NCBI GenBank assembly: GCA_012518315.1
Contig: JAAYSL010000189.1
Coordinates: forward strand, 1 to 54,309
Source: Bacillota bacterium
GTDB taxonomy: Bacteria; Bacillota; Limnochordia; DTU087
DNA length: 54,309 bases
Direction: 5' to 3'
Shown: in pieces, positions 1-10,321 of the stretch
How the letters are laid out: every line of letters begins with the position of its first letter
How positions within the stretch are numbered: position 1 is the first letter of the stretch
Notes under the pieces: generated by a model
Told to the model about the DNA's origin: nothing
Seen by the model: only the letters and a program-made list of their open reading frames with translations
Database searches by the model: none
Program-made: the position numbers and the translations under genes

Positions 1-254
1 ATATACTCATACCTCGCTTCTGTGTTCTTGGTTAGTTCGACAAACTCTTCGTAGGTGGCTTTTTGACGGACAAGATAACAGGGGGCTCCCTCTTTGACCA
101 TACTGTGGGAACAGCCGACTGGAGATTTCTCATCCTTAAAGGCAGATAGCTTGGCTACAGGTAGGCCGTTACGGGTAATAATGATGTCCTCATCTGCTGA
201 GAGCATGAGATACTTGCCAAAGTTGTTCTGTACTTCTGTGGAGTTTACTATCAT
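1..254 (-). CDS. Phd/YefM-type antitoxin fused to Uma2-like domain (partial, runs off left edge)
   Basis: This gene is not in the ORF track because it is open at the window edge. I translated it by hand on the minus strand from ATG at 254, which follows a good GGAGGT ribosome site. The first ~42 residues (MIVNSTEVQNNFGKYL, then IIITRNGLPVAKL) match the Phd/YefM antitoxin fold, whose N-terminal half binds DNA and autoregulates. From about residue 68, the stretch TYEEFVELTKNTEARYEY matches the start of Uma2/DUF820 proteins (PD-(D/E)XK nuclease fold), so the gene appears to encode an antitoxin-nuclease fusion rather than a free antitoxin. Only 84 codons are visible, so the nuclease residues cannot be checked. 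The Phd half is well supported; the Uma2 half is a pattern-based inference. Confidence 0.75.
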   Translation of the reverse strand, partial: MIVNSTEVQNNFGKYLMLSADEDIIITRNGLPVAKLSAFKDEKSPVGCSHSMVKEGAPCYLVRQKATYEEFVELTKNTEARYEY

Positions 255-270
255 GCTGGGCACCTCCGGT

Positions 271-340
271 TAGCTAGAATGATAGTCACTATAGTTAATC
301 TAGCTATTTGTATTGTAGGTCAAAAGTCACAGGTTGTCAA
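271..340 (-). promoter_or_regulatory. Promoter and nested palindrome of the Phd-Uma2 gene
   Basis: Read on the minus strand, TTGACA (335-340), exactly 17 bases, then TACAAT (312-317) form a near-consensus sigma-A promoter about 50 bases upstream of the ATG. Between the -10 and the ribosome site lies a nested inverted repeat: outer arms TAGCTAGA (271-278) and TCTAGCTA (299-306), inner arms ATAGT (282-286) and ACTAT (288-292). Phd-family proteins repress their own promoters through palindromes near the start site, so this is a good operator candidate. Binding itself is inferred. Confidence 0.75.
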
Positions 341-375
341 GAATATCCAGGAGAACCATTCCGCTATGTCGATGA

Positions 376-399
376 CTTTTGGGGGATTGATCCCAAAAG
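376..399. repeat. 8-bp perfect inverted repeat between divergent promoters
   Basis: CTTTTGGG and CCCAAAAG are separated by 8 bases. The repeat lies upstream of both the Phd-Uma2 promoter and the ilv promoter. No T-run follows on either strand, so it is not a good terminator. A regulator site is possible, but the repeat resembles no operator I can name. Confidence 0.4.
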
Positions 400-415
400 A
401 ACTTGTAAAAAAGGG

Positions 416-444
416 TTGACAGCCACCTTCTCATACCTTATATT
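416..444 (+). promoter_or_regulatory. Sigma-A-type promoter of the ilv-leu operon
   Basis: TTGACA (416-421), a 17-base spacer and TATATT (439-444) match the vegetative consensus closely. Transcription would start near 451, giving a leader of about 345 bases before ilvB that contains the T-box elements. Confidence 0.85.
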
Positions 445-450
445 AAAAAG

Positions 451-795
451 AAATTACCTAAATACATAAGAGGCGATGCAGGGGAACAGTAGGTATAAAG
501 GGCGGTTAAGAGAGCCGGCGGAGGTGTGAGCCGGTCCGTGATTGTACCGAATCTCACCCCGAAGCTGTAGGCTGAAATCCTAGAGTAGGCCGTGCCGGAG
601 CCACAACCGTTAGCTTGTGGAGCCTTGGGGATACGAATCCCTAGGGTGAAGTAAGGCCATCTTGAACCTAGGCTCTGGGAGCCTAGATCCAGATGGCGAA
701 AAAGGGTGGTACCACGAGACGATACCTTTCGTCCCTTTGAGGGCGGAAGGTTTTTTGCTACCTAGACAAACCCTAAGAAAGGAGATGAGCGGACT
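451..795 (+). ncRNA. T-box leader (leucine specifier) of the ilv-leu operon
   Basis: This fills the gene-free stretch before ilvB. The conserved T-box sequence AGGGTGGTACCACGAG (703-718) is present and would form the antiterminator bulge pairing with the tRNA acceptor end. Upstream, an AAGAGAG motif with GCCGG-type pairing (about 508-535) fits Stem I. The bases GAATCTCACC (about 549-558) fit the specifier loop, with CTC (553-555, Leu) as specifier because it is followed by the usual ACC; ATC (Ile) one register earlier is the alternative. Uncharged tRNA-Leu would favour readthrough into the operon. The exact Stem I fold was not computed. Confidence 0.88.
724..757 (+). terminator. T-box regulated intrinsic terminator
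   Basis: CCTTTCGTCCC pairs with GGGCGGAAGG across a short TTTGA loop and is followed by TTTTTT. It lies directly downstream of the T-box motif and is mutually exclusive with the antiterminator in the usual way. Confidence 0.85.
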
Positions 796-2580
796 ATGCC
801 AGCCATCGAATCCAGGAAGCAAGCAGTTTTCTTGAGAGGTGGGGAGGCGATTTTGGGCAGTGAGCTAGTGGTGACTGGGGCCGAGGCCTTGATTCGGTGC
901 CTAGAGGCAGAAGGTGTAGAAGTTGTGTTTGGCTATCCCGGAGGGGCAGTGCTGTCTATTTATGATGAGCTCTACAAATCCAACTTGCGCCATGTCCTTG
1001 TCCGACATGAGCAAGGAGCGGCCCATGCTGCAGATGCTTATGCTCGGGCCACCGGTAAGCCAGGGGTCTGTATAGCCACCAGTGGACCGGGGGCCACCAA
1101 CTTGGTTACCGGGATTGCCACAGCTTATATGGATTCTGTACCCCTGATTGCCATCACAGGACAAGTGGCTACTTTTCTCATTGGCAAGGATGCCTTTCAA
1201 GAGGCAGATATCACAGGTATCACTATGCCTATCACCAAACATAACTATCTGGTGAAAGAAGCTAGTGATCTTCCCAGGGTTATTAAGGAAGCTTTCCATA
1301 TCGCAACCACTGGGCGGCCGGGGCCGGTACTAATTGATGTCCCAAGAGATGTAACTACTACTAGCTTCCCCTTTGAGTATCCCGATGTGGTAGACTTGCG
1401 CAGCTATCGACCGACCTATATCGGACATATCAAGCAGATCACATCCGCGGTAAACGCCATACAGAAAGCCAAACGTCCGCTCTTATATGTAGGTGGAGGC
1501 GTGGTGGCCGCTGGCGCCCAAACCGAGCTTTTGCTCCTTGCAGAAAAAATGAATATCCCCGTGACTATGACGTTGATGGGCCTTGGAGCTTTCCCAGGTG
1601 AGCATCCACTGTCCCTTGGCATGTTGGGCATGCATGGCACTGCCTATGCCAACTTTGCAGCCAGTCATTGTGACTTACTAATTGCCATTGGTGCCCGGTT
1701 TGATGATCGGGTGACTGGTGCAATCTCTCGCTTTGCACCTAGTGCCCAGGTAATCCATATCGACATCGATCCGGCGGAGATTAGCAAAAATGTGAGAGTT
1801 GATATCCCCATTGTCGGTGATGCTCGGAATGTACTGGCTGAGCTCTTGCCCCGTGTGTCTGCCAAGCACCACAAAGACTGGATAGAACAAATTGATGCTT
1901 GGAAAAAGGCATATCCCCTGGAGTATCAGGAAGGTTCTCAGCCGCAGACGATCCCATCGGCAGAAGGTGTCGACGATGGACCAGTTCACCCCCAGGCCAT
2001 TATCCGAACTCTGTATGAATTGACCCAGGGTGAGGCGATAGTCACCACCGATGTAGGTCAGCACCAGATGTGGACAGCACAGTACTTTCGTTTTGACAGA
2101 ACTAGGCAGTTAATCACCTCAGGGGGTCTGGGCACCATGGGATTTGGGTTACCGGCGGCGATGGGAGCCCAGATAGGTTGTCCGCAGGATCTTGTGATTT
2201 GCATAGCGGGGGATGGCAGTATCCAGATGAACATCCAAGAGCTTGCAACTATCGCTCAAGAAGACCTGCCAGTAAAGGTGTTTATCCTGAACAATCAGTT
2301 TCTCGGGATGGTAAGACAATGGCAAGAACTGTTCTATGAAAAGCGCTATTCCTACACTGCTTTGAAACATAGCCCCGATTTCGTCAAAGTTGCCGAGGCC
2401 TATGGGATTACCGGGATGAGGATCAAGCACGCCGGTGAAATGCTTTCCACGTTAGAGGCTGCCTTGGCACACCAAGGCCCGGTGGTGGTGGATTGTTGGG
2501 TGTGTATGGAAGAAAATGTGTATCCTATGGTGCCTGCAGGTAAGGGCTTGGATGAGATGTTGGGGCTTGGGGGGCAGTAG
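796..2580 (+). CDS. ilvB: Acetolactate synthase, catalytic subunit
   Basis: This is the thiamine-diphosphate enzyme that condenses two pyruvates to acetolactate, or pyruvate with 2-oxobutyrate, the first common step of branched-chain amino acid synthesis. The catalytic glutamate is E72 in [18 protein letters not shown], and the cofactor motif GDGS starts near residue 472 and ends with NNQ. At 594 residues it has full family length plus an N-terminal extension of about 20 residues. A TTG at 853 behind GGGGAGG is an alternative start and would remove that extension. It is the first gene of the T-box operon, followed by its regulatory subunit ilvN. Confidence 0.97.
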   Translation: MPAIESRKQAVFLRGGEAILGSELVVTGAEALIRCLEAEGVEVVFGYPGGAVLSIYDELYKSNLRHVLVRHEQGAAHAADAYARATGKPGVCIATSGPGATNLVTGIATAYMDSVPLIAITGQVATFLIGKDAFQEADITGITMPITKHNYLVKEASDLPRVIKEAFHIATTGRPGPVLIDVPRDVTTTSFPFEYPDVVDLRSYRPTYIGHIKQITSAVNAIQKAKRPLLYVGGGVVAAGAQTELLLLAEKMNIPVTMTLMGLGAFPGEHPLSLGMLGMHGTAYANFAASHCDLLIAIGARFDDRVTGAISRFAPSAQVIHIDIDPAEISKNVRVDIPIVGDARNVLAELLPRVSAKHHKDWIEQIDAWKKAYPLEYQEGSQPQTIPSAEGVDDGPVHPQAIIRTLYELTQGEAIVTTDVGQHQMWTAQYFRFDRTRQLITSGGLGTMGFGLPAAMGAQIGCPQDLVICIAGDGSIQMNIQELATIAQEDLPVKVFILNNQFLGMVRQWQELFYEKRYSYTALKHSPDFVKVAEAYGITGMRIKHAGEMLSTLEAALAHQGPVVVDCWVCMEENVYPMVPAGKGLDEMLGLGGQ

Positions 2581-2581
2581 C

Positions 2582-3064
2582 ATGCAGCATATATTGTCAG
2601 TGTTGGTGGAAAATCGTTCAGGAGTACTTTCCCGGGTGGCGGGGCTGTTTAGCCGCCGGGGCTATAGTATCGATAGTATCGCGGTGGGACCGACTGAAGA
2701 TGCCGCGGTTTCCCGTATGGTCATTGTAGTAGAAGCAGACGAAGAAGGCCTTGAGCAGATTACGAAACAGCTGCATAAGCTCATCGATGTAATCAAGATA
2801 CATGATATCACCAAGGAAGCCCGGGTGGAGCGTGAGTTGGCCTTGATCAAGGTGCAAGCTGATGCCCAGAATCGGGGAGACATTCTACAGATTGTAGATA
2901 TATTCAGGGCCAAGATCGTAGATGTGGCAGAAAAATCGCTGGTGATTGAGATTACCGGCGATACAGAAAAGGTAGACGCCCTAATTCAATTGTTGCGCTC
3001 CTTTGGGATAAAAGAGCTTGTCCGAACCGGGCGAATTGCCATGGTACGGGGGATGAGGAGCTAG
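2582..3064 (+). CDS. ilvN: Acetolactate synthase, regulatory (small) subunit
   Basis: This is the 160-residue partner of IlvB that stimulates it and carries valine feedback control. An N-terminal ACT domain (LSVLVENRSGVLSRVAGLF, residues ~4-75) is followed by the small-subunit C-terminal domain. The ORF track starts at 2516 inside ilvB; the true start is the ATG at 2582, one base after the ilvB stop, because MQHILSVLVENR is the normal family N-terminus. The tight spacing implies translational coupling with ilvB, matching their one-complex function. The gene symbol ilvH is used for the same family. Confidence 0.95.
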   Translation: MQHILSVLVENRSGVLSRVAGLFSRRGYSIDSIAVGPTEDAAVSRMVIVVEADEEGLEQITKQLHKLIDVIKIHDITKEARVERELALIKVQADAQNRGDILQIVDIFRAKIVDVAEKSLVIEITGDTEKVDALIQLLRSFGIKELVRTGRIAMVRGMRS

Positions 3065-3134
3065 GCTAAACAGCACCAAGCTCTCTTTGGAAAGATGAAA
3101 AGACAAAACCAATACAATCAGGGAGGCGAGATCG

Positions 3135-4139
3135 ATGGCACGGGTTTACTATGACAAAGATGCCGATTTGCAGGTTTTAGCGAGTAGGAAGATCGCAATA
3201 GTGGGTTATGGCAGCCAAGGTCATGCCCAGGCTCAGAACTTAAGAGACAGTGGACTTGATGTGATTGTGGCCAATCGCCCGGGCAGTGCCAATTACCAGC
3301 GGGCTATCGCCCATGGCTTTGAGCCGCTCAGTGCCCAGGAAGCGGCCGCCACGGCTGATATTATCCAGATATTGGTTCCCGATGAGGTGGCCGCTAGGGT
3401 GTATCAAGATGAGATTGCCCCCCACCTCACAGAGGGGAAAGCCTTAGTCTTTTCCCATGGGTTTAATATTCACTATGGGCAGATTGTGCCTCCACCAAAC
3501 GTAGATGTGTTCATGGTGGCTCCCAAAAGTCCCGGCCATTTGGTTCGCCGTATGTATGTCGATGGCCAGGGCGTTCCGGCCCTTCTAGCCGTCCATCAAG
3601 ATTACACCGGGCAAGCCTGGCAGCGGGGCTTGGCTTATGCCCGGGGAATTGGCTCAACTAAAGCCGGAGTCATTGAAACAACCTTTGCTGAGGAGACAGA
3701 GACTGATCTTTTCGGTGAACAGGTCGTTTTGTGTGGTGGCGTAACAGAGCTGGTTAGGGCCGGCTTTGATACTCTGGTGGAGGCAGGATACCAGCCGGAG
3801 ATTGCCTATTTTGAATGTTTGCATGAACTAAAGCTTATCGTGGATCTCATGTATGAGGGTGGCATAGCGGGGATGCGTTATTCCATCAGTGACACAGCGG
3901 AGTATGGTGATCTAATGGTTGGTCCTCGCATCATCACTGAGGAGACTAGAAATGAGATGCGCCAGGTGCTAAAGGAAGTCCAAAATGGTCAGTTTGCAAA
4001 GGAATGGATCTTGGAGAACCAGGCCCGGCGACCGGTGTTTAATGCCAAGAGAGCCAAGCAAAAAGAGCATGCCATTGAGGTAGTAGGGAAAAAGCTAAGG
4101 GCTATGATGCCCTGGATAGCGAAAGATGAGGATATCTAG
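3135..4139 (+). CDS. ilvC: Ketol-acid reductoisomerase (class I)
   Basis: This enzyme converts acetolactate to 2,3-dihydroxyisovalerate with NAD(P)H and Mg2+. Its 334 residues are typical of the short class I form. The Rossmann motif [13 protein letters not shown] is at residues ~25-37. The metal-binding acidic residues lie in TDLFGEQ and ECLHELK, and the substrate region is [11 protein letters not shown]. The cofactor-selecting loop reads [11 protein letters not shown], differing from the common GLRxGSxSW form, so cofactor preference cannot be assumed. ATG 3135 follows GGGAGGCG. It is third in the operon; ilvD and ilvE are not in this window. Confidence 0.96.
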   Translation: MARVYYDKDADLQVLASRKIAIVGYGSQGHAQAQNLRDSGLDVIVANRPGSANYQRAIAHGFEPLSAQEAAATADIIQILVPDEVAARVYQDEIAPHLTEGKALVFSHGFNIHYGQIVPPPNVDVFMVAPKSPGHLVRRMYVDGQGVPALLAVHQDYTGQAWQRGLAYARGIGSTKAGVIETTFAEETETDLFGEQVVLCGGVTELVRAGFDTLVEAGYQPEIAYFECLHELKLIVDLMYEGGIAGMRYSISDTAEYGDLMVGPRIITEETRNEMRQVLKEVQNGQFAKEWILENQARRPVFNAKRAKQKEHAIEVVGKKLRAMMPWIAKDEDI

Positions 4140-4202
4140 AAAGCTTGGACGCAACCAGAAACTGGTAGGAAATGTGAGAGTAATTGTGAGGGAGGGCCGA
4201 CT

Positions 4203-5750
4203 ATGTCAAGGGTATACATCTTTGATACGACCCTAAGGGATGGGGAGCAAACTCCAGGGATCAGTCTTAATGTAGAGGAAAAGCTGGAGATCGCCCGGCA
4301 GCTAGCAAGGTTACAGGTGGATGTCATTGAAGCTGGTTTTCCCGTGGCATCACCAGGGGATTTTGCCGCTACAGCAGCCATTGCCGCCGAGATCCAGGGG
4401 CCGGTGATTGCCGCTTTGGCCAGGGCAACAGAGAAAGATATTGAGCGGGCAGCAGCCGCCCTGCGCCAAGCACCCAAGCCTCTAATTCACACTTTTGTCG
4501 CAACATCTCCTATTCATATGGAATACAAGCTCCGTAAGAAGCCTCGGGAAGTGCTTTTGATGGCAGAAAACGCGGTGAGATATGCCCGGGAGCTTGTCCA
4601 GGATGTGGAGTTTTCCGCTGAAGATGCCACCCGCAGTGACCGGGTCTTTCTAGCTGACGTTCTCTCTGTGGCCATAGAAGCCGGAGCCACCCGTATCAAT
4701 GTTCCCGATACTGTGGGTTACACAACACCGGGAGAGTACTACAAGCTAATCCGATATCTCAAGGAAAATGTACGAGGGATTAATCGGTGTCACCTGAGTG
4801 TCCATTGCCACAATGATTTGGGTATGGCAGTGGCTAACTCCTTGGCAGCCCTTGAGGCTGGCGCCAATCAAGTGGAATGTACCATTAATGGTCTAGGGGA
4901 AAGGGCCGGCAACGCTTCATTGGAGGAAATCGTCATGGCCCTCACTACTCGCCAAGATACCTATGGATTGTCAACGGGTGTAATCACTGAACAGATCTAC
5001 CGAACCAGCCGCCTAGTTAGTGCCCTGACTGGTGCCTCGTTACAACCCAATAAAGCCATTGTTGGTGAAAACGCCTTTGCCCATGAATCGGGGATCCATC
5101 AGGATGGTTTTCTCAAAGCCAGATCGACCTATGAGATCATGACCCCTGAGTCTATTGGACTTCACCAGAGCCGCTTAGTCTTAGGTAAGCATTCGGGGCG
5201 CCACGCTTTTCGGGAGAAAATAAGGGAGCTCGGATACACCTTAAATGATCAAGAGCTGGAAAAGGCCTTTCAAAGATTCATTGATCTGGCAGATAAGAAG
5301 AAAGAGATCACTGATTTAGACCTTGAGGCTTTGCTCAAGGAAGAAATAGTCATGGTTCCGGAGAGCTTTATCCTGGATTATCTGCACATCTCCAGTGGCA
5401 ATCACACTTTGCCCACCGCTACTGTCAGGTTGATTTTGGGCGAAAGACAGATGGAGGAGGCTGCTTGTGGTAGTGGCCCACTGGATGCTGTTTACCGAGC
5501 TATTGATCGGGCCAGTGGGATAGTGATGCAGCTTGAGAGTTATAGCTTGAAGGCTGTAACCGGAGGCAAGGATGCCTTAGGTGAGGTGACAGTGAGAATT
5601 ACCGCCAATGGCTTTAGCTACACTGGGCGGGGAGTAAGTACCGATATCATTGAAGCTAGTGCCAAAGCTTATGTCCATGCCCTCAACAAACTGGTGCATG
5701 ACCGGGGTTTGGGTGTGGGAACAAGGCAAGCCAGCGAGGAGGGGACTTAA
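4203..5750 (+). CDS. leuA: 2-isopropylmalate synthase
   Basis: This enzyme condenses 2-oxoisovalerate with acetyl-CoA to commit carbon to leucine. An N-terminal DRE-TIM barrel ([12 protein letters not shown], residues ~7-18; metal ligands in HCHNDLG) covers about residues 1-270, followed by a linker. The C-terminal LeuA regulatory domain (residues ~380-510) is present, so leucine feedback is expected. The length of 515 residues is normal. ATG 4203 is preceded by GAGGGAGGG. Its closest relative in the window is cimA at the operon end; leuA is assigned by GEQTPG in the signature and its position before leuCDB. Confidence 0.95.
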   Translation: MSRVYIFDTTLRDGEQTPGISLNVEEKLEIARQLARLQVDVIEAGFPVASPGDFAATAAIAAEIQGPVIAALARATEKDIERAAAALRQAPKPLIHTFVATSPIHMEYKLRKKPREVLLMAENAVRYARELVQDVEFSAEDATRSDRVFLADVLSVAIEAGATRINVPDTVGYTTPGEYYKLIRYLKENVRGINRCHLSVHCHNDLGMAVANSLAALEAGANQVECTINGLGERAGNASLEEIVMALTTRQDTYGLSTGVITEQIYRTSRLVSALTGASLQPNKAIVGENAFAHESGIHQDGFLKARSTYEIMTPESIGLHQSRLVLGKHSGRHAFREKIRELGYTLNDQELEKAFQRFIDLADKKKEITDLDLEALLKEEIVMVPESFILDYLHISSGNHTLPTATVRLILGERQMEEAACGSGPLDAVYRAIDRASGIVMQLESYSLKAVTGGKDALGEVTVRITANGFSYTGRGVSTDIIEASAKAYVHALNKLVHDRGLGVGTRQASEEGT

Positions 5751-5751
5751 C

Positions 5752-7032
5752 ATGGGGATGACTATCACAGAGAAGATTCTAGCGGCCCATGCCGGGAAAG
5801 AGCAGCTTACACCTGGTGAGCTAATCAGCATACCGGTAGATCTTGTCCTTGGCAATGATGTAACGGCACCTTTGGCCATCCAAGAATTTGAACGCATTGG
5901 AGTTCCGACTGTATTCGATCCGGAGAAAATAGCACTTGTCCCTGATCATTTTACCCCCAATAAGGACATAAAGTCAGCGGAGCAGGTTAAGGTGATGCGG
6001 GAGTTCGCCAAGAAGCACAAAATCACCCATTACTTTGAGATAGGTCGAATGGGCATTGAGCACTGCCTATTGCCAGAGCTTGGTCTGGTTGTGCCAGGAG
6101 ATGTGGTAATTGGTGCCGATTCCCATACTTGTACATATGGGGCAGTGGGGGCTTTTGCTACTGGGGTAGGTAGTACTGATTTGGCCGCGGCCATGGCTAC
6201 CGGTGAAGCTTGGTTTAGAGTGCCAGAGACTATTCGCTTTGTCTACTATGGTAAAATGCGGCCTTGGGTCACAGGCAAGGATCTCATCCTCTATACCATT
6301 GGCCTTATTGGGGTGGAAGGTGCCCGTTATGCAGCCATGGAGTTTACTGGGGAGGCCATTAGCGATCTCTCTCAGGATTCCCGCTTTACCATGGCTAATA
6401 TGGCTATTGAAGCTGGGGCCAAGAATGGAATCTTCATCCCTGATGCTATCACCAAGGAATATGTCCAGGGACGGGCCCAAAGATCATACCAGTTCTATGA
6501 TAGCGATCCAGATGCAACATACAAAGAAGTCATAGAGATTGATGTTAGCCAAATAGAACCCCAGGTGGCTTTCCCCCATCTACCGGAGAATAGTCGAGGA
6601 ATCAGCCAAGTAGGAGATATACCCATTGATCAGGTAGTCATTGGCTCCTGTACCAATGGGCGGATGGAGGATCTTAGGGTGGCTGCCGACATTCTAACCG
6701 GTAGGCAAGTGGCACCCGGTGTACGCCTGGTCATCCTGCCAGGCACTCAGGGCCTGTACAAACAGGCTATCTCGGAAGGGTTAGTTGAGATATTTATCGA
6801 CGCAGGGGCAGCTGTTAGTACCCCGACTTGTGGGCCCTGCCTAGGTGGCCATATGGGTGTCCTAGCCAAAGGTGAACGGGCCCTTGCCACAACTAACCGC
6901 AATTTCGTTGGTCGTATGGGCCATCCCGAGAGTGAAGTCTACTTGAGTAGTCCGGCAGTGGCGGCAGCGTCGGCGGTGATGGGGCGGATTGTAGGGCCTT
7001 GTCAGGTAGTCGGGAAGGGGTGTCAAGGATGA
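5752..7032 (+). CDS. leuC: 3-isopropylmalate dehydratase, large subunit
   Basis: With LeuD it isomerises 2- to 3-isopropylmalate through an aconitase-type 4Fe-4S cluster. Cluster cysteines are visible in [11 protein letters not shown] and [11 protein letters not shown]. The product is 426 residues, fitting the shorter LeuC/homoaconitase-like branch. The ORF track starts inside leuA; the AGGAGG at 5737-5742 points to ATG 5752 directly after the leuA stop, and a second ATG at 5758 is possible. The stop overlaps the leuD start as ATGA, so the two subunits are probably translationally coupled. Confidence 0.95.
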   Translation: MGMTITEKILAAHAGKEQLTPGELISIPVDLVLGNDVTAPLAIQEFERIGVPTVFDPEKIALVPDHFTPNKDIKSAEQVKVMREFAKKHKITHYFEIGRMGIEHCLLPELGLVVPGDVVIGADSHTCTYGAVGAFATGVGSTDLAAAMATGEAWFRVPETIRFVYYGKMRPWVTGKDLILYTIGLIGVEGARYAAMEFTGEAISDLSQDSRFTMANMAIEAGAKNGIFIPDAITKEYVQGRAQRSYQFYDSDPDATYKEVIEIDVSQIEPQVAFPHLPENSRGISQVGDIPIDQVVIGSCTNGRMEDLRVAADILTGRQVAPGVRLVILPGTQGLYKQAISEGLVEIFIDAGAAVSTPTCGPCLGGHMGVLAKGERALATTNRNFVGRMGHPESEVYLSSPAVAAASAVMGRIVGPCQVVGKGCQG

Positions 7033-7544
7033 CCCAGTTAAAAGGCAAAGTCTGGGTATTCGGAGATGATATCGATACTGATGCTATCATACCAGCCCGG
7101 TATCTTAATACTTCGGATCCCTCAGAATTGGCTCCACACTGTATGGAAGATGCTGATCCCAAATTTGCTCACCAAGTCGCACCAGGTGATATCATCATCG
7201 GTGGCAAGAATTTTGGTTGTGGCAGTTCCAGGGAGCATGCACCACTTGCCATTAAAGCTGTAGGGGTAGCTTGTGTGATTGCTGAATCCTTCGCCCGGAT
7301 CTTTTATCGCAATTCCATTAATATCGGGCTTCCTATTCTAGAGTGTGGGGCAGCAGCCCAAAGGGCCAGGTCAGGTGATGTTTTGACAGTCGATCTTGCC
7401 AAAGGCATCGTTACCAATCTCGCTTTGCATGAAACATATCAGGCTGCGGTATTTCCCCCATTTATGCAAGAGATTATCGGGGCGGGGGGCCTGATTGGGT
7501 ATGTGAGATACACCCTAGGAAAGGAGAAGAGCCCAGATGGCTAA
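7029..7544 (+). CDS. leuD: 3-isopropylmalate dehydratase, small subunit
   Basis: This 171-residue swivelling domain completes the active site of LeuC. The substrate-binding signature [18 protein letters not shown] is present. The track start at 6999 lies in leuC. ATG 7029 is chosen because it overlaps the leuC stop by four bases, has a GGAAGGGG purine run upstream, and gives the usual [17 protein letters not shown]-terminus. It overlaps leuB by eight bases at its 3' end. Confidence 0.95.
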   Translation: MTQLKGKVWVFGDDIDTDAIIPARYLNTSDPSELAPHCMEDADPKFAHQVAPGDIIIGGKNFGCGSSREHAPLAIKAVGVACVIAESFARIFYRNSINIGLPILECGAAAQRARSGDVLTVDLAKGIVTNLALHETYQAAVFPPFMQEIIGAGGLIGYVRYTLGKEKSPDG

Positions 7545-8625
7545 GATCGTCTTATTGCCAGGTGATGGTATTGGTCCGGAGATTATTAGGGAGGCAGTCA
7601 AGGTGCTGGAGGCTGTGGCCTCCATAGAGGGTTTTGACCTGGAGTGGGAAACAGCGGACATGGGTGGGATAGCTATTGACAAGCATGGCATACCCTTGCC
7701 AGAAGCCACTTTGGCTGCCTGTCATGCCGCGGATGGAGTGTTACTGGGGGCAGTAGGCGGGCCGAAGTGGGATGACTTGCCTGGTCAAAAGCGGCCAGAG
7801 GCTGGGCTCCTTGGTATTCGCAAGGGGCTTGGCCTATTTGCCAACCTTAGGCCCGCCAAGATCTTTGGCGCTCTTCAGGAGGCCTCTAGCCTTAAGGCCG
7901 AGGTGGTTGCGGGTATAGATATCTTGGTGGTGCGGGAGCTAACTGGTGGGTTGTATTTTGGTAAACCTCGTTTTAGGGAAGAGCTACCAGGTGGAGGCAT
8001 GCGGGCAGTAGATACCTTGGAGTATAGCACCTATGAGATAGAGCGGATAGCAAAGGTTGCCTTTGAGGCGGCTCGTGAGCGCCGCCGGAAGGTGACTTCT
8101 GTCGACAAGGCCAATATCTTGGAGTCTTCCCGCCTTTGGCGGGAGACAGTAAGCCAGTTGGCTTGGGAGTATCCCGAGATTGAGCTCAATCACATGTTTG
8201 TGGATAATTGTGCTATGCAGCTGGTGCGTAACCCAGGCCAATTCGATGTCATTTTGACTACCAACATGTTTGGAGATATCTTAAGTGACGCGGCGGCCAT
8301 GCTTACTGGCTCCTTGGGGATGCTGCCTTCGGCAAGCCTTGGTGGCAGGGTGGGCCTTTATGAACCGGTGCATGGCTCTGCTCCAGATATTGCCGGGCAA
8401 GGAGTGGCCAATCCCCTGGCAGCTATTTTGTCCGGTGCTATGCTCCTTCGTTACTCCCTTGGGCGAGGCCGGGCCGCGGCTTTGGTGGAAGCGGCAGTGG
8501 AAAACGCACTAGCTATAGGTTACCGAACCCGGGATATCGTCCAGTCTGGTGCCAAGCTAGTTGATACAGCCACCATGGGGGATCTGGTAGCTGAAGCTAT
8601 TTTAGGGGGAGGTAAGCATGGCTAG
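7537..8625 (+). CDS. leuB: 3-isopropylmalate dehydrogenase
   Basis: This is the NAD-dependent oxidative decarboxylase that gives 2-oxoisocaproate, the last dedicated leucine step before transamination. The family start [15 protein letters not shown] is intact, with the substrate-binding segment [11 protein letters not shown] and the C-terminal [22 protein letters not shown]. At 362 residues it is full length. ATG 7537 lies inside the leuD end and the leuB stop lies inside the cimA start. leuC-leuD-leuB-cimA therefore form a chain of overlapping genes that is almost certainly one mRNA. Confidence 0.96.
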   Translation: MAKIVLLPGDGIGPEIIREAVKVLEAVASIEGFDLEWETADMGGIAIDKHGIPLPEATLAACHAADGVLLGAVGGPKWDDLPGQKRPEAGLLGIRKGLGLFANLRPAKIFGALQEASSLKAEVVAGIDILVVRELTGGLYFGKPRFREELPGGGMRAVDTLEYSTYEIERIAKVAFEAARERRRKVTSVDKANILESSRLWRETVSQLAWEYPEIELNHMFVDNCAMQLVRNPGQFDVILTTNMFGDILSDAAAMLTGSLGMLPSASLGGRVGLYEPVHGSAPDIAGQGVANPLAAILSGAMLLRYSLGRGRAAALVEAAVENALAIGYRTRDIVQSGAKLVDTATMGDLVAEAILGGGKHG

Positions 8626-10216
8626 AGTTGAGATCTATGATACTACCCTTAGAGATGGTGCTCAAGGAGAAGGGATATCCTTTTCGGTGGAAGATAAACT
8701 CAAGATCGCCCAAAGGCTTGACCAGATGGGGTTTGATTATATAGAGGGAGGTTGGCCAGGCTCCAATCCCAAGGATAATGAGTTTTTCCAAAGAGCCCAA
8801 GATATCAAATGGCAAAATGCCAAGCTGAGTGCCTTTGGTAGCACACGTCGGGTTGGCATCAAAGCCAATGAAGATCAGAATCTCCAGACGATTTTGGCTA
8901 CAAAGGTAAAAGTCGCGGCCATTGTGGGCAAAGCTTGGGATTTTCATGTGACCAATGCCCTGCAAACCACACTAGAGGAAAACTTGGACATGGTGGCCGA
9001 CAGTATAGCATTTCTTTCGGCCCAGGGGCTAGAAGTCATTTTCGATGCTGAGCATTTTTTTGATGGCTATAAGCACAATCCTGCCTATGCCCTGGAGGTG
9101 CTTCGGGTGGCTGCCCAGGCCGGGGCGCATGTTGTGGTGCTTTGCGACACTAATGGAGGCTCTCTTCCATGGGAAGTGGAAAAGGCTACCAAGGCGGCGG
9201 TAGGGGCAGTAAAGGTACCGGTGGGGATCCATGTCCACAATGATGCTGGTCTGGCAGTAGCTAATAGCCTAGTTGCCGTCCAGGCCGGTTCCACCCATGT
9301 ACAAGGTACCATTAATGGCTATGGGGAGCGCTGTGGTAATGCCGATTTATGTAGCATCATTCCCAACCTCCAGCTAAAGGCAGGCAAATCATGTCTGACA
9401 GAAGAGAGCCTGGGACAGTTGACTCGTCTATCCAATTTCGTTAGTGAGATGGCTAATCAAGCACCCAATGATAAACAACCCTTTGTAGGTAGGAGTGTGT
9501 TCTCCCATAAAGGGGGTCTACATGTCAGTGCTTTGATGCGCCATCCGGAAACCTATGAGCATGTAGCACCGGAATCAGTGGGTAACAGAAGACGGGTTCT
9601 AGTCTCAGAGCTATCCGGGGTTGCTACCATTGCATACAAAGCCCAAGAATATGATATCTCCCTGGAGCAGGGAACGGCGGGCCTTCGCGGTGTTTTGGAG
9701 GTAATCAAAGATCTCGAATACCAGGGATACCAATTTGAAGGTGCTGAGGCATCTTTTGAGATTATGCTCAGAAAATCCCTGGGACTATATAGCCCTTTCT
9801 TTCAGCTGGAGGGCCTTAGGGTAATCATTGAAAAGCGGCATCAGGAGGAAGAGCCCATCACCGAAGCCACTGTCAAAGTTCGGGTGAATGATCAGAGCCT
9901 GCATACGGTGGCAGAAGGTAATGGGCCGGTCAATGCCTTGGATAATGCCTTGCGTAAAGCTTTGGAGGAGGTCTATCCCAGGCTAAACCAGATTTGGCTC
10001 ACAGACTATAAAGTGCGGGTTCTCAATGAACGGCGGGGAACTGGGGCTAAGGTCAGGGTGTTAATCGAATCTACTGATGGGACACAAAGCTGGGGCACTG
10101 TAGGTGTGTCAACTAACCTAATCGAGGCTAGTTGGCGGGCCTTAGTCGATAGTATTGAATATGGCTTGATGCATACTCAAAGGGCTTACGATGCGGGGGT
10201 GCAAATAGCCCCTTAG
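8618..10216 (+). CDS. cimA: (R)-citramalate synthase
   Basis: It belongs to the LeuA/homocitrate synthase superfamily but to the CimA subgroup ([21 protein letters not shown]), which condenses pyruvate and acetyl-CoA to citramalate. LeuCDB can then carry this on to 2-oxobutyrate for isoleucine, bypassing threonine deaminase. The length of 532 residues includes a C-terminal LeuA-type regulatory domain (~400-530). ATG 8618 overlaps the leuB stop. Placement directly after leuCDB, whose products also process citramalate, supports the assignment. Substrate specificity still rests on subgroup resemblance; homocitrate synthase is less likely. Confidence 0.9.
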   Translation: MARVEIYDTTLRDGAQGEGISFSVEDKLKIAQRLDQMGFDYIEGGWPGSNPKDNEFFQRAQDIKWQNAKLSAFGSTRRVGIKANEDQNLQTILATKVKVAAIVGKAWDFHVTNALQTTLEENLDMVADSIAFLSAQGLEVIFDAEHFFDGYKHNPAYALEVLRVAAQAGAHVVVLCDTNGGSLPWEVEKATKAAVGAVKVPVGIHVHNDAGLAVANSLVAVQAGSTHVQGTINGYGERCGNADLCSIIPNLQLKAGKSCLTEESLGQLTRLSNFVSEMANQAPNDKQPFVGRSVFSHKGGLHVSALMRHPETYEHVAPESVGNRRRVLVSELSGVATIAYKAQEYDISLEQGTAGLRGVLEVIKDLEYQGYQFEGAEASFEIMLRKSLGLYSPFFQLEGLRVIIEKRHQEEEPITEATVKVRVNDQSLHTVAEGNGPVNALDNALRKALEEVYPRLNQIWLTDYKVRVLNERRGTGAKVRVLIESTDGTQSWGTVGVSTNLIEASWRALVDSIEYGLMHTQRAYDAGVQIAP

Positions 10217-10296
10217 ACAATGAATCGTGCGTGCCAAGGAAAATCTGGAGAGGATCAAGGATAGAATTGATATCTACCTTCTTGCCATCATCAACT

Positions 10297-10321
10297 GCCC
10301 ATGACTGAGGTCGTGGGCCCT
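10297..10321 (+). terminator. Possible terminator after the ilv-leu-cimA operon
   Basis: GCCCATGAC and GTCGTGGGC form a 9-bp stem with a TGAG tetraloop, followed only by CCTTTAG. The T-run is short, so termination may be partial. Nothing else is recognised in the ~200-base gap before the next gene. Confidence 0.45.

Noticed and set aside
610-822. Minus-strand ORF of 70 codons
   Set aside because: It lies over the T-box leader and its terminator; the RNA structure explains the sequence and the peptide resembles nothing.
901-1299. Minus-strand ORF of 132 codons inside ilvB
   Set aside because: Shadow of ilvB; no ribosome site or recognisable domain.
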